A DNA stretch of 64,000 bases, from positions 42,865-106,864 of the forward strand of contig JADFZW010000007.1 in assembly GCA_015232355.1 (NCBI GenBank), given 5' to 3'. Made by a program: the position numbers and the translations under genes. The notes beneath the pieces were generated by a model. That model was not told the origin of the DNA. It worked only from the letters and a program-made list of their open reading frames with translations, and ran no database searches. Shown one piece after another: positions 35,363 through 44,892 of this stretch. Positions within the stretch are counted from its first letter, which is position 1; every line of letters begins with the position of its first letter. This stretch comes from Oligoflexia bacterium (GTDB lineage Bacteria > Bdellovibrionota > Bacteriovoracia > Bacteriovoracales > Bacteriovoracaceae).

Positions 35363-36738
35363 CAAACTCGACAAAAATCTCCCTTAGAAGAAAGGGCCGT
35401 ACTACTTGTAATTTTAACTTCAACCCATTTCCATTTAAAATCAAAATCTCTATCTTCTTCTCTAGGATTAAAGTGAACTATTCTTAAATTTGAAGCTCTT
35501 CCTCTCCACATTAATGAATCAGCATCGTTTCTTTTATTTCGACCATCAACTAATACTCTCTCTACTTCTCCAATCATCTCTCGTCTCACATGCTCTTGAA
35601 TACTTAATTGCTGTAATTGCAGATGATGTAATCTTTTTGATTTTTCTTCTCTACTTATACTCTTACTCTGAGGTAAATCGAATGCTTTTGTTCCTGGCCT
35701 TGGAGAAAAAGCATAGGAATAGATAAAATCAAATTGCGTCTGCTGAAGAAAATTCAAAGTTTTCTGATACTCCTCTTCACTCTCTCCGGGATAACCTACA
35801 ATTATATCAGATGAAATCTTTAATCGAGGATTTGCTTTTTTTAATTTTTCGAGTAATCCTAGGTAGTGTTCTACACTATACCCTCGATTCATTTGTTCTA
35901 ATACTACATTGGAACCAGACTGCACTGGTAAGTGCAGATGATCTGCTAATTTTTTTGATTCTCCATGAAAGCAAATTAATTCATCACTAACATCTCTGGG
36001 GTGACTGGAAGTATATCTTAGAAGTTTAAGTCCTGAGATCATCTCTAGTTTTCTAAGTAAGGAAACAAAATTCTCACTACTATCTTTATTTTCCTTATTT
36101 TCCTTTCTTCCAAAAGAATTTACATTTTGTCCAAGCAACATCACTTCATCAATTCCATGAAATTCGACCAACCTCTTAACATCATCTACTACTTCCATCA
36201 TCGGTCGCGACTTTTCACGTCCTCTGGTATAGGGAACAATACAGTAGGAACAATAATTATCACATCCCTTCATAATAGTAACATATGCTTTAGGATTGCC
36301 ATGAACAAATTTTGTATCTTTAATAGAATATGTTGAAGAAGTATCAAAACTATTATCAAAAATCTTTTGTCTCTTTTTATTTTGATGAGAAACTGCCAAA
36401 ACCATCTCAGTAATTTTATGAAGATTATCTGGCCCAAATGCTATATCAATATGTGGATAACGTTTAAGTAATTCCTCTCCCTCCACTTGAGAAATACATC
36501 CTCCAACTGCTATAATAGTGCTTGGCCTTTTTAATTTTAAGGCGCGAATCTCGCCGATATGAGAATAGAATTTAGCATTGGCATGATCTCTGATTGCACA
36601 GGTATTAAATAAAACAAGATCTGCCTCTTCTTTAATGTTTGTTGATATAAAATCAATTTCCTTTAAGTTTGCCAACATTCTCTCTGAATCATGCTCATTC
36701 ATCTGGCAACCATAGGTTTTTAAAAAAACTTTTTTCAT
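35359..36738 (-). CDS. miaB: tRNA-2-methylthio-N6-dimethylallyladenosine synthase MiaB
   Basis: This 459-residue radical-SAM methylthiotransferase has the N-terminal UPF0004 cluster ligands C11, C47 and C81 and the radical-SAM motif C159-x3-C163-x2-C166 in GCDNYCSYCIVPYTRGR, followed by a TRAM-like C-terminal domain. It modifies A37 of tRNAs that read UNN codons. The T-Y-G-C-Q-M-N start and the T-C-A-I-R motif favour MiaB over RimO or MtaB. The ATG is preceded by ggaagagag and overlaps the stop of the YciB-like gene by 4 bases, so it is translationally coupled and ends the acs-tnaA-rluA-yciB run. Confidence 0.95.
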   Translation of the reverse strand: MKKVFLKTYGCQMNEHDSERMLANLKEIDFISTNIKEEADLVLFNTCAIRDHANAKFYSHIGEIRALKLKRPSTIIAVGGCISQVEGEELLKRYPHIDIAFGPDNLHKITEMVLAVSHQNKKRQKIFDNSFDTSSTYSIKDTKFVHGNPKAYVTIMKGCDNYCSYCIVPYTRGREKSRPMMEVVDDVKRLVEFHGIDEVMLLGQNVNSFGRKENKENKDSSENFVSLLRKLEMISGLKLLRYTSSHPRDVSDELICFHGESKKLADHLHLPVQSGSNVVLEQMNRGYSVEHYLGLLEKLKKANPRLKISSDIIVGYPGESEEEYQKTLNFLQQTQFDFIYSYAFSPRPGTKAFDLPQSKSISREEKSKRLHHLQLQQLSIQEHVRREMIGEVERVLVDGRNKRNDADSLMWRGRASNLRIVHFNPREEDRDFDFKWKWVEVKITSSTALSSKGDFCRVC

Positions 36739-37385
36739 CTCTCTTCCATTCTTTTTCTCATCTGTTGCTGTCTGAGATACTGATTTAATAAAAATTTTTC
36801 TTGCTGTCTCTTTAATTTATTTCTAAACAAAATAAATTCTGCAATCATAAATAAAATAAAAACAATATAAAATCCAATCGTCTTAAAAAAAATCCATTGA
36901 TCACTGCTACCCCATAGAGCAATCACTATCATAAATATTCCATAGAAGAGACAAAGGTATCCCATATCTCGTTCCATCTTTTGAAACCACCCTTTTAATC
37001 CATTTAGGCCAATTATTTGAATGAGTGGGTGATTTTTCCCTTTTAACATCTCCACCATCATATCTCCCATCACTCCCTTACCTTTTTTATTTTGATAGAT
37101 AAAAAAAAGAGCAATGGCCAAAGCAGTAATCCCCGGCACTAATTTAAACCAAATACCTTTGTTATCAAAAAAGGAGAGTGCACCCAATACAACAATTAAA
37201 AAGAAATTAAATTTAGATATAGTATGAATCTCTTTGGTAAAAAATTTTTCCAAAGATATTTCTACTATTGAGAGAATTATCCCTCCTGTTACTGCCACCT
37301 TTATTGGGTAGTATGCTTCCAAATACCAGTAAGCAAGGGCCGGAAGAAAAGAGATTAAAAAGAAATTTTTAGAAAGATTGTTCAT
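36735..37385 (-). CDS. Septation protein A-like (YciB/IspZ) membrane protein
   Basis: This 216-residue protein has about five hydrophobic helices. The opening F-F-L-I-S-F-L-P-A-L-A-Y-W, with Y-P-I-K-V-A-V-T-G-G soon after, and the later F-K-T-I-G matches YciB/IspZ family proteins implicated in envelope and septum functions. A basic, Gln-rich C-terminal tail (about 25 residues) is cytoplasmic. It overlaps miaB by 4 bases and follows rluA by 8 bases. Confidence 0.75.
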   Translation of the reverse strand: MNNLSKNFFLISFLPALAYWYLEAYYPIKVAVTGGIILSIVEISLEKFFTKEIHTISKFNFFLIVVLGALSFFDNKGIWFKLVPGITALAIALFFIYQNKKGKGVMGDMMVEMLKGKNHPLIQIIGLNGLKGWFQKMERDMGYLCLFYGIFMIVIALWGSSDQWIFFKTIGFYIVFILFMIAEFILFRNKLKRQQEKFLLNQYLRQQQMRKRMEER

Positions 37386-37393
37386 GTATTATT

Positions 37394-38353
37394 TTAAAAC
37401 CTAAAATAGTGATCAAAAGCTAATGCGTCTGTTGTTTCACTCTTATAAACATATTCCCTCTCGTTTAGCAATATCTTATAAGTTAAGGCATGTAAAAAAA
37501 GTCTAGAAACTGATGGATCAGGTGATGGACCAGATGAACCATAAAGATTATCACCCAATATTGGATAACCTAACGCTCTCAATTGCACTCTGATTTGGTG
37601 TCTGATACCAGTATGTAATTCGATTTTTAGTAGTGAGAGATCCTTCTCTTGATTATATTCAAGTATGCTTACATTTAACGATGCCTGTGCTGCCGTAGGT
37701 GTAGATGTTGCAGTTGCAGACGCCACCATCTTGTGACCATTTTTACCTGTTGGTTTTAAAGTATGACGGTGAACTCCTGGTCGATCAAAATGCCCTCTAA
37801 CAATTGCAATATATATTTTTTGAGTTACTACTTTACTGTAATTCTCTCTTAAATATTGATAGAGCTGATCGTTCTTAACATATATTAAGACGCCAGAAGT
37901 TTCATAATCCAAGCGATAAAGAAGTCCTCGCTCATGTTTAGTTTCATTTACACTTTGTAAACAATTTCCCCATTGATATGGATATTTATCTCGCAGAAAA
38001 CTTAAAATATTATCCTTTTCAGAGTAAGAGAGTGGATGTCCATGCACATTGGGTGGTTTATTTATTATCAAAAAATTTTCATCTTCAGCTATTATTCTAG
38101 GCGTACTCAAAGTGCTAACGCAAACAAATTGAGGATTAACCATATTTCTATTTACAAAATCAATCGGCAACGAAATTTGATCTCTTCTCTGTACTCTTTT
38201 ATTTAAATTAGGAATATCATCTTTCCATTTCTTAATAAAAGAGTTGCTGAGATTGTCTTTCAAAACAGCAGTAATCGCCTCCAGTTTACTTGGATAATCA
38301 TCAAGAATAGAAAAAGATATCATGGCAACTTTCTCACTCTCATCACTCAACAC
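37394..38353 (-). CDS. RluA-family pseudouridine synthase
   Basis: This 319-residue enzyme has the RluA catalytic motif with D149 in YRLDYETSG, then V-x-K-x-Y-x-A-I-V-R-G, and the conserved H-T-G-I-R-H-Q-I-R-V-Q-L-R-A-L-G-Y-P-I-L-G-D stretch of the family (substrate rRNA or tRNA uridines). No S4 domain is evident. The S-A-T-A-T-S-T-P-T-A-A-Q insert (about residue 218) is low-complexity. A GTG at 38353 lies 3 bases past the tnaA stop, suggesting coupling; ATG 38323 is the alternative start. Confidence 0.9.
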   Translation of the reverse strand: MLSDESEKVAMISFSILDDYPSKLEAITAVLKDNLSNSFIKKWKDDIPNLNKRVQRRDQISLPIDFVNRNMVNPQFVCVSTLSTPRIIAEDENFLIINKPPNVHGHPLSYSEKDNILSFLRDKYPYQWGNCLQSVNETKHERGLLYRLDYETSGVLIYVKNDQLYQYLRENYSKVVTQKIYIAIVRGHFDRPGVHRHTLKPTGKNGHKMVASATATSTPTAAQASLNVSILEYNQEKDLSLLKIELHTGIRHQIRVQLRALGYPILGDNLYGSSGPSPDPSVSRLFLHALTYKILLNEREYVYKSETTDALAFDHYFRF

Positions 38354-38356
38354 AAC

Positions 38357-39763
38357 TCAACACCACTCAAAGCGAGCAGTAAAATGTCTTAGCACTTTTG
38401 GTTTGTAAGTAAAACGAACACCTCTGATATTAGAGATCTCTCCTTTAAATACTGACATTGCTTCTAATAAATAATCCATGTGTGCTTGAGTATATACTCG
38501 TCTAGGAATCGCTAAGCGCACGAGCTCTTGAGTATGAGGAATTTCTTTAGTGTTGGCGCTGGCGCCAGTGCCAGCATCGCCACTATCTCTTCCAAACATT
38601 ACTGAGCCAATTTCTACTCCTCTAATTCCTGCAAATTCATAGAGTGCAGAAGTAAGTGCCTGCGCTGGATATTGTTCCTCTCGTATGTGCGGAAGAATGG
38701 TTTTAGCATCTAAATATATAGCATGACCTCCTGGCGGATTTACGATTGCATAACCTAACTCTAAGAGATGTTGGCCAACATAATTTACACTCTGTAGACG
38801 ATATTTTAAATACTCATCATCTACTGATTCATTAAACCCTATGGCCATCGCTTCTAGATCTCTACCGGCCAAACCACCATAGGTAATAAAACCTTCAGTA
38901 AGAATTAAATTGTTCTTACAACTTTGCGCCCACTCTTTATTATTCATGGCCAAGAGTCCACCAATATTAGTCATACCATCTTTTTTCGCAGAGATGGATG
39001 TGATGTCTGCAAGTCGAAAAATTTCCATGGCAATCTCGCGAGAGCTTTTATTTTCATAACCTGCTTCTCTCGTCTTAATAAAACGAGCATTCTCTGCAAA
39101 TCTACATCCGTCGATTGTATAAACCACTCCATATTTCTTGCACAAATCTCTAACCGCCTTTAGATTTTGCATTGAAACCGGTTGGCCTCCACCCGAATTA
39201 TTAGTAATGGTCATCACTACCATCGCCACTCCCTTCGCATTTTGTTTCAACTCATCTTCTAAGCGATCTAAATCAATATTTCCTTTAAAGGGTGCAGGTT
39301 TCATTGTGTGATAAAACTCTGCACATGGAATATCCAAGGTCACAAGGCCGGCCGCCTCTGCATTTGCACGAGTAGTATCAAAGAGCATATTGGAGACTAC
39401 TTTTTTTCCCTTCTCACAAAGAGCGGTGAACATAATTCTCTCTGAGGCGCGACCTTGATGAGTTGGAATAACTTCACTAAAACCAGTTAACTCTTGAATG
39501 GTTTTTTCTAAGCGATAAAATGATGGTGCTCCCGCATAGGATTCATCTCCTCTCATTATTCCGGCCCATTGATCAGAACTCATAGCGGTAGTTCCAGAAT
39601 CAGTTAGTAAATCAATTAAAACATTTTCTGATTTAACTAAAAATAAATTAAGTCCTGCCTCTGCTAAATACTTTCTTCTCTCCTCTCTGGTGGTCATTTT
39701 AATAGGTTCAACTACTTTTATTTTAAATGGTTCAATTATTGTTTTAAATTTGTAATCTTTCAT
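38357..39763 (-). CDS. tnaA: Tryptophanase (tryptophan indole-lyase)
   Basis: This PLP enzyme splits tryptophan into indole, pyruvate and ammonia. Landmarks are L-L-T-D-S-G-T, MRGDESYAGAPSF, P-T-H-Q-G-R, T-N-N-S-G-G-G-Q-P-V-S, the PLP lysine in SISAKKDG, G-F-I-T-Y-G-G-L-A-G-R-D, V-E-I-G-S-V-M-F-G-R-D and the final KVLRHFTARF. The EIGS..GRD motif favours tryptophanase over tyrosine phenol-lyase, which has M-E-R-G at this site; this distinction is from memory. I start at ATG 39763 because GGAG lies 9 bases upstream and the N-terminus then aligns with the E. coli enzyme; ATG 39778 adds 5 residues. The C-terminal part has a Ser/Asp/Gly/Ala insert (S-G-D-A-G-T-G-A-S-A). It ends in TGA. Confidence 0.9.
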   Translation of the reverse strand: MKDYKFKTIIEPFKIKVVEPIKMTTREERRKYLAEAGLNLFLVKSENVLIDLLTDSGTTAMSSDQWAGIMRGDESYAGAPSFYRLEKTIQELTGFSEVIPTHQGRASERIMFTALCEKGKKVVSNMLFDTTRANAEAAGLVTLDIPCAEFYHTMKPAPFKGNIDLDRLEDELKQNAKGVAMVVMTITNNSGGGQPVSMQNLKAVRDLCKKYGVVYTIDGCRFAENARFIKTREAGYENKSSREIAMEIFRLADITSISAKKDGMTNIGGLLAMNNKEWAQSCKNNLILTEGFITYGGLAGRDLEAMAIGFNESVDDEYLKYRLQSVNYVGQHLLELGYAIVNPPGGHAIYLDAKTILPHIREEQYPAQALTSALYEFAGIRGVEIGSVMFGRDSGDAGTGASANTKEIPHTQELVRLAIPRRVYTQAHMDYLLEAMSVFKGEISNIRGVRFTYKPKVLRHFTARFEWC

Positions 39764-39793
39764 CTTCTTTTTCTCCATACAATATATAGATTG

Positions 39794-41992
39794 TTATTTA
39801 GTTGATAATTTAATTCTAGCATCTACTGCTATTACATCATCTTTTGTTCCTAGAAGCGGATTTAAATCTAATTCTGAAATCTCAGGAGCGACAACCAAAA
39901 GCTGTGAGAGTTTAATTATCGCTTTAGCAAACAAATCAACATTCACACCTTGTTGGCCTCTCACTCCCTCTAAAATTTTATAACCTTTAAGCGATTTAAT
40001 CATCGCCATCGCCTGATCATAAGAAATTGTATACGCAGCAGAAGTGATTGCAGCAGCAGTATCATGTAATACCTCTATAAAAATTCCACCCAATCCGCAA
40101 AGAATAATATGACCAAAATCACCCTCTCTCTTTGCTCCTAAAAATAATTCCACTCCTTTCAACATTGGTTGAATAAGCACTGAAGTTGCTCCTTCAATTT
40201 TCATTAACTGCTTAAAATTTTTCTTAATCTTCTCACTATCACTACTATCTACTCCTAAAATTACTCCTCCTACATCCGACTTGTGAAGTGGACCAATCAC
40301 CTTCATCACTACCTTAGAAAAACCACCTTTTGCACACACCTCCACTATCTCTACTACTTCCTCTATATTTTTCACCTCCATCTCCGCAACTCGATAAATT
40401 TCTGCACAATCAAGAATGGTTTTTATAGATGCTGGGTCGATATATCCCTCAAATTTTATTTTACTCTCAACTACTTGACGAATCTTTGCTTTATTCGCAC
40501 TACTTATACTTAAATTTAAATTCTCCTCACTGCTTCTGCTAATAAGAATATTATTATTTAAAACATTAACCAATGCTCTTCCAAATAAAACTTCATCTGT
40601 AAAAAAGAGATTTCCTAACCTCAAATTTTTAAAATACTCCATCGCCTCTCCCGCACTAGTAGGTGATGGGAAAATAGCAAAGAGAGGTTTTTTTGTTGAA
40701 CTCATCTTTTGACTTATTAATTCATATGGTTCTTTTAAATCAGTAAGTCCTGTACTTCCAAAGATCACCGCCATCATATCGATATTATCAAAGCGAGTAT
40801 CAACATAATCGATGATTGTTGAAAGTTGCTCTGTCGTTCCGGTGGCCAAAAAATCAATTGGATTGTGAACACTCGATCCCGAAAATAATTTACTTAAAAG
40901 TTCATTAGCATCACTACCTTCCATTTCCGGAATTTGTACTCCACCATTTGATAAAATATCAGTAAGTAAAACACCTGGGCCACCAGCATGAGTAATAATT
41001 GCAACTCGCTTATTCTTACTTTCGATTTTAAAATTTTTCTTTGAGGATAGAATAGAAAAGATAGCGGCAGTATTAATCAAATCATCTCTACCAAAACATC
41101 TAGCCACTCCTGCCCTCTTAAAAAGCGCATCCACCGCCACATCAGAGTTTGCAAGAGCACCAGTGTGTGATGAAGCTGCTCTTCCTCCTACCTCTGATTG
41201 ACCGGCCTTCACCGCTGCAATCATGCAACCCTTTGCTATTAACGAACTAGTATGTTTTAAAAACATCTCTGGTCTTTTTACATTTTCCATATAGAGCATC
41301 TTCACTCTCGAGCTGCTCTTAGGATCAAAGGTTTCATCTAAATATTTTAAAACATCCTCCACTCCTATTTGAGCTCCGTTACCAACTGAAAAGAGTGAAG
41401 CAAAAGTTAGTCCTTGCTGAATTCCTCTCTCAATTGTAAAGCAAGCAGTTGCACCTGAACCACTGACAAAATCTACACCCTTAGGATCAAGTTTTGGAAT
41501 TGGTCCAGCAAAAATTCCTGCATAGTTTGTATTTAAAACTCCAATACAATTTGGACCAATTAACGATCCATCAATCTCATCAATAATAGAAACAATCTCT
41601 TGCTCTAATTTGCGTCCCTCATCACCCATCTCACTAAAACCAGCAGATAAAATAATATATGCTTTAACTTTTTTTTCACGAACTAACTCTATTACAATCT
41701 CTTTTATAAACTGGCATCTTACTGCGATGATTGCTAAATCAATTCCTGCAGATGCAGATGCAGGCAGATCTTTAACAGTTGCAACGCTAGGAACTCCCTG
41801 AATAACATTCCCGGTGGCCGCACTCTTAGGATTTACCACTATTAATTTTCCCGCATAATTATTATCAGTTATATTTTTTAAAATTTTACCACCAGGTGTA
41901 CTAACGTCATTTGAACCACCGATGATCGCTATAGAGGAAGGATTTATTAACTCTCTATTAATTCTATTAATGCTATTTATATTAATTGGCAT
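39794..41992 (-). CDS. ADP-forming acetate/acyl-CoA ligase, fused subunits
   Basis: This 732-residue protein fuses the alpha (CoA-binding, with I-A-I-I-G-G-S) and beta (ATP-grasp) parts of an ADP-forming acyl-CoA synthetase. The phospho-histidine region is S-S-H-T-G-A-L, and F-V-S-G-S-G-A-T-A and V-G-N-G-A-Q-I-G-V-E-D-V mark the succinyl-CoA-ligase-like fold. The C-terminal ATP-grasp part has G-D-F-G-H-I-I-L-C-G-L-G-G-I-F-I-E-V and D-L-N-P-L-L. It converts acyl-CoA, ADP and phosphate into acid, ATP and CoA, or the reverse. It is 30 bases upstream of tnaA, so it could draw energy from acids made from amino-acid breakdown. The start has aaggagagg. A (GCAGAT) repeat at about 41751 encodes A-S-A-S-A. 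Confidence 0.9.
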   Translation of the reverse strand: MPININSINRINRELINPSSIAIIGGSNDVSTPGGKILKNITDNNYAGKLIVVNPKSAATGNVIQGVPSVATVKDLPASASAGIDLAIIAVRCQFIKEIVIELVREKKVKAYIILSAGFSEMGDEGRKLEQEIVSIIDEIDGSLIGPNCIGVLNTNYAGIFAGPIPKLDPKGVDFVSGSGATACFTIERGIQQGLTFASLFSVGNGAQIGVEDVLKYLDETFDPKSSSRVKMLYMENVKRPEMFLKHTSSLIAKGCMIAAVKAGQSEVGGRAASSHTGALANSDVAVDALFKRAGVARCFGRDDLINTAAIFSILSSKKNFKIESKNKRVAIITHAGGPGVLLTDILSNGGVQIPEMEGSDANELLSKLFSGSSVHNPIDFLATGTTEQLSTIIDYVDTRFDNIDMMAVIFGSTGLTDLKEPYELISQKMSSTKKPLFAIFPSPTSAGEAMEYFKNLRLGNLFFTDEVLFGRALVNVLNNNILISRSSEENLNLSISSANKAKIRQVVESKIKFEGYIDPASIKTILDCAEIYRVAEMEVKNIEEVVEIVEVCAKGGFSKVVMKVIGPLHKSDVGGVILGVDSSDSEKIKKNFKQLMKIEGATSVLIQPMLKGVELFLGAKREGDFGHIILCGLGGIFIEVLHDTAAAITSAAYTISYDQAMAMIKSLKGYKILEGVRGQQGVNVDLFAKAIIKLSQLLVVAPEISELDLNPLLGTKDDVIAVDARIKLSTK

Positions 41993-42075
41993 TTGCCTCT
42001 CCTTGCTAATATTGCTATTAATCTGCTATTATATTTTAGTATTTTAATAAATTAGTAAAGCAAAGAGGTAATTAA

Positions 42076-43704
42076 GTGAACACAAAATCTGAAAATAAAT
42101 CTGAAAACAAACCTGAAAATAAAAATCAAAGCAAAAATCAAAATAGTAAAACTCAAAGTAGTAAAACTCAAAATGCAATATCGCCTACCAGAGCAGAAAA
42201 TTATCCAGAGTGGTATCAAGAGATTGTTAAGGCAGCTGACCTAGCAGATCAATCACCAGTTCGAGGATGCATGGTGATTAGACCATGGGGTTATGCAATC
42301 TGGGAAAATATTCAACGTACACTCGATAAACGCTTCAAAGAAACTGGTCATCAAAATGCTTATTTCCCTCTATTCATTCCAAAGAGTTTTTTAGAAAAAG
42401 AGGCCGAGCACGTCGAAGGTTTTGCAAAAGAGTGCGCAGTTGTAACTCATCATCGATTAGAGAAGGGACCAGATGGTGGATTAATTCCGGCCGGCCCATT
42501 AAGTGAACCATACATAGTGAGACCAACTTCGGAGACTATTATAGGAGCAATGTTTGCAAAATGGATTAGATCATATCGTGATCTTCCTCTCTTAATTAAT
42601 CAGTGGGCCAATGTTGTTCGCTGGGAAATGCGAACCAGACCATTCCTGCGAACAGCAGAATTTTTGTGGCAGGAGGGTCACACTGTTCACGCAACTGCAG
42701 AGGATGCTCGTGAAGAGACAATGAAAATGCTACATGTTTATCGTACATTTTGTGAAGAACAGATGGCGATACCAATTATCATAGGAGAAAAGACTTCATC
42801 AGAACGCTTTCCAGGAGCAGACAACACTTATTCGATGGAACCAATGATGCAAGATCGGAAAGCATTACAAGCTGGAACATCACACTTCCTTGGACAAAAC
42901 TTTGCTAAAGTTCAAGATATTATGTTTCTCGATCAGAATGGAAAACAAGTTCATGCTTGGACTACTTCATGGGGAGTTTCTACTCGTTTGATTGGGGCGC
43001 TGGCAATGACCCATGCAGATGATAATGGAATGATTGTTCCTCCAAGAATTGCTCCCACTCATGTAGTAATTATACCAATGCTTAATAAGGCGGGAACCGA
43101 AAATGAAGTTTTAGAGTATTGTCACTCTCTATGCAAAGAACTTCGAGAGAAAACTTACAATGTTGGATCAGGAGCAAATTCAACCGTACAAGTAGAAGTT
43201 GATATGCGCGATCTTCGTGGTGGTGAAAAAGTTTGGTCGTGGATTAAAAAGGGCGCACCTATTTGTATGGAAGTTGGTCCAAGAGATGTGAGTAATAGAG
43301 CGGTATTTTTTAATCGCAGAGATAACGATCCCTCTCAAAAAACTTCGATGTCTAGAGATGAATTTGTTACAAACATTGCAAACATCTTAGATGACATTCA
43401 AAAAAATCTTTTTGATCGCGCTTTAAAATTTCAAAAAGAAAACACAAAAGTAATTGATAGCAAAGAAGAGTTTTATAAATTCTTCACTCCTAAAAATTCA
43501 GAACAACCAGAGATTCATGGTGGCTTTGCTTACACTCACTGGTGTGGTGATCCTTCTGTTGAAGAAAAAGTTAAGGCAGATCTTGGAGTTACTATTCGTT
43601 GTATACCAATTGATTACAATTTTGAAAACAGCGATGGCCCAGGCACATGTCCATTCACCGGTCGCCCAAGTGAGCGCAGAGTGATTTTTGCTAAGTCATA
43701 TTAA
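42076..43704 (+). CDS. proS: Prolyl-tRNA synthetase, archaeal/eukaryotic type
   Basis: This class II synthetase charges tRNA-Pro. The motif-2 region (RWEMRTRPFLRTAEFLWQEG) and R-P-T-S-E-T-I-I mark the archaeal-type (ProS3) form that lacks the bacterial editing insertion; the C-terminal zinc-like region ends in R-V-I-F-A-K-S-Y. The 542 residues include an unusual N-terminal tail of about 40 residues made of repeats (S-E-N-K, S-E-N-K, P-E-N-K, then N-S-K-T-Q and S-S-K-T-Q), absent from usual family members. The GTG start at 42076 is behind aaagaggt. Downstream are 11-base phased A-tract repeats. Confidence 0.93.
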   Translation: MNTKSENKSENKPENKNQSKNQNSKTQSSKTQNAISPTRAENYPEWYQEIVKAADLADQSPVRGCMVIRPWGYAIWENIQRTLDKRFKETGHQNAYFPLFIPKSFLEKEAEHVEGFAKECAVVTHHRLEKGPDGGLIPAGPLSEPYIVRPTSETIIGAMFAKWIRSYRDLPLLINQWANVVRWEMRTRPFLRTAEFLWQEGHTVHATAEDAREETMKMLHVYRTFCEEQMAIPIIIGEKTSSERFPGADNTYSMEPMMQDRKALQAGTSHFLGQNFAKVQDIMFLDQNGKQVHAWTTSWGVSTRLIGALAMTHADDNGMIVPPRIAPTHVVIIPMLNKAGTENEVLEYCHSLCKELREKTYNVGSGANSTVQVEVDMRDLRGGEKVWSWIKKGAPICMEVGPRDVSNRAVFFNRRDNDPSQKTSMSRDEFVTNIANILDDIQKNLFDRALKFQKENTKVIDSKEEFYKFFTPKNSEQPEIHGGFAYTHWCGDPSVEEKVKADLGVTIRCIPIDYNFENSDGPGTCPFTGRPSERRVIFAKSY

Positions 43705-43705
43705 C

Positions 43706-43759
43706 AAAATTCTTTAAAAATTCTTTAAAAATTCTTTCAAAAATCTTTCAAAAATCTCC
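43706..43759. repeat. Five 11-base phased A-tract repeats
   Basis: The unit aaaattctttn is repeated five times (43706, 43717, 43728, 43739 and 43750), each with an A4-A5 tract and an exact 11-base period. Phased A-tracts of this spacing bend DNA. They fill the start of the proS-flbD intergenic region, about 100 bases before flbD. Confidence 0.85.
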
Positions 43760-43862
43760 ACGGTAATAAATTCCAAATATTGCTTCCATATACACCTAGG
43801 TTAGAATTGTTGTATAGATCGCAATACTTTAACTATTTTTTTACACTGAAAATTTTATTTAT

Positions 43863-44090
43863 ATGATTAAATTAACCCGCTTAAATGGTCAGACAATTAC
43901 AATTAATATCGATTTAGTCAAATATATCGAAGCAAATCCTGATACCCGAGTAGTATTCTTAAATAATGATTTGCTGATTGTGAAAGAAAAAATGGATGAA
44001 GTAATCGATAAAGCAGTAAAATATAAACAAGAAATATTTAGACAATTTACAACGACAACAACACAAGCACAAACACAAACACAAACATAA
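43863..44090 (+). CDS. flbD: FlbD-family flagellar protein
   Basis: This 75-residue protein matches small flagellar FlbD proteins: M-I-K-L-T-R-L-N-G at the start, then V-K-Y-I-E and a C-terminal helical part with I-V-K-E-K. They occur in flagellar or motA-adjacent operons and their role is not well defined. The C-terminus is a T/Q repeat tail (T-Q-A-Q-T-Q-T-Q-T) made from a microsatellite. It is followed by motA after a 23-base gap and then motB, one motility operon. The ribosome site is weak. Confidence 0.85.
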   Translation: MIKLTRLNGQTITINIDLVKYIEANPDTRVVFLNNDLLIVKEKMDEVIDKAVKYKQEIFRQFTTTTTQAQTQTQT

Positions 44091-44113
44091 AACCAAATGG
44101 GAGATAGAAAATC

Positions 44114-44869
44114 ATGCTTGATATAGCAAGTATCGTCGGAGTAGTCCTTGGACTTTTAGCGGTTTTTGGCGGTGGTATAGCAGAGGGAATTTCTATAGGA
44201 TCACTAATACAAATTACTGCCTTCTTAATCGTTATGGGTGGTACCGTAGCTGCGATGTTAATTAGTACTCCTATGGATACCATTCAACTGGGGATGAAAT
44301 TAGCAAAGGATGTTTTTATTTTTAATCCGGGGCAAATGAAAACATTGGCCGAGGAAGTGATTAAATATTCAGAGTTGGCGAGACGAGAGAGTATTTTGTC
44401 ATTAGAAAAAAACGTTAACGATGCTCCTCACCCCTTTCTACAACGGGCCCTAAGATGCGCAGTCGATGGATACAGTCCTGATACTATCTCTGATGTAATG
44501 GAAACAGAGATTGCCTTAACTGAAGAAAAAGAGACTAATGCTGCTAAAATGTTTGAGAATGCCGGCGGTTTTGCTCCTACTATCGGAATTATTGGAGCGG
44601 TTTTGGGTCTTATTGTGGTTATGAACGGTTTGGCCAAAGGTGGTGGTACTGATGAATTAGGAAAGGGTATTGCAGTTGCATTCGTTGCTACAATCTACGG
44701 ATTATTGTTTGCCAATATTTTCTTTATTCCTTTTGGAAATAAATTAAAAACTAGAGCTGTTTTTAACAAAAAATTAAAGCAGATGATGTTAGCTGGTGTT
44801 CTCGGTATTGTTGGAGGATTAAATCCTCGAGTGATTCAAGAGAGAATTCGTGCTTACTATGAAGATTAA
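44114..44869 (+). CDS. motA: Flagellar motor stator protein MotA
   Basis: This 251-residue protein has four membrane helices with the family G-G-T loop, A-P-T-I-G-I-I-G-A-V-L-G-L, and the long cytoplasmic loop with R-R-E-S-I-L-S-L-E that includes torque-generating charges. It pairs with MotB to conduct ions and drive the flagellum. gggagat precedes the ATG and the motB start follows by 23 bases. Ion type (H+ or Na+) cannot be decided from this alone. Confidence 0.96.
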   Translation: MLDIASIVGVVLGLLAVFGGGIAEGISIGSLIQITAFLIVMGGTVAAMLISTPMDTIQLGMKLAKDVFIFNPGQMKTLAEEVIKYSELARRESILSLEKNVNDAPHPFLQRALRCAVDGYSPDTISDVMETEIALTEEKETNAAKMFENAGGFAPTIGIIGAVLGLIVVMNGLAKGGGTDELGKGIAVAFVATIYGLLFANIFFIPFGNKLKTRAVFNKKLKQMMLAGVLGIVGGLNPRVIQERIRAYYED

Positions 44870-44892
44870 AAAAAATTAGGAGAGATAATTAA

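Noticed and set aside
42085..42171. The repeat-rich ProS N-terminal tail as a separate upstream gene
   Set aside because: It is in frame with proS, follows a ribosome site and GTG start, and has no stop before the enzyme.
43706..43759. CRISPR-like direct repeats
   Set aside because: The units are 11 bases with no spacers and no cas gene nearby; they are A-tract repeats.
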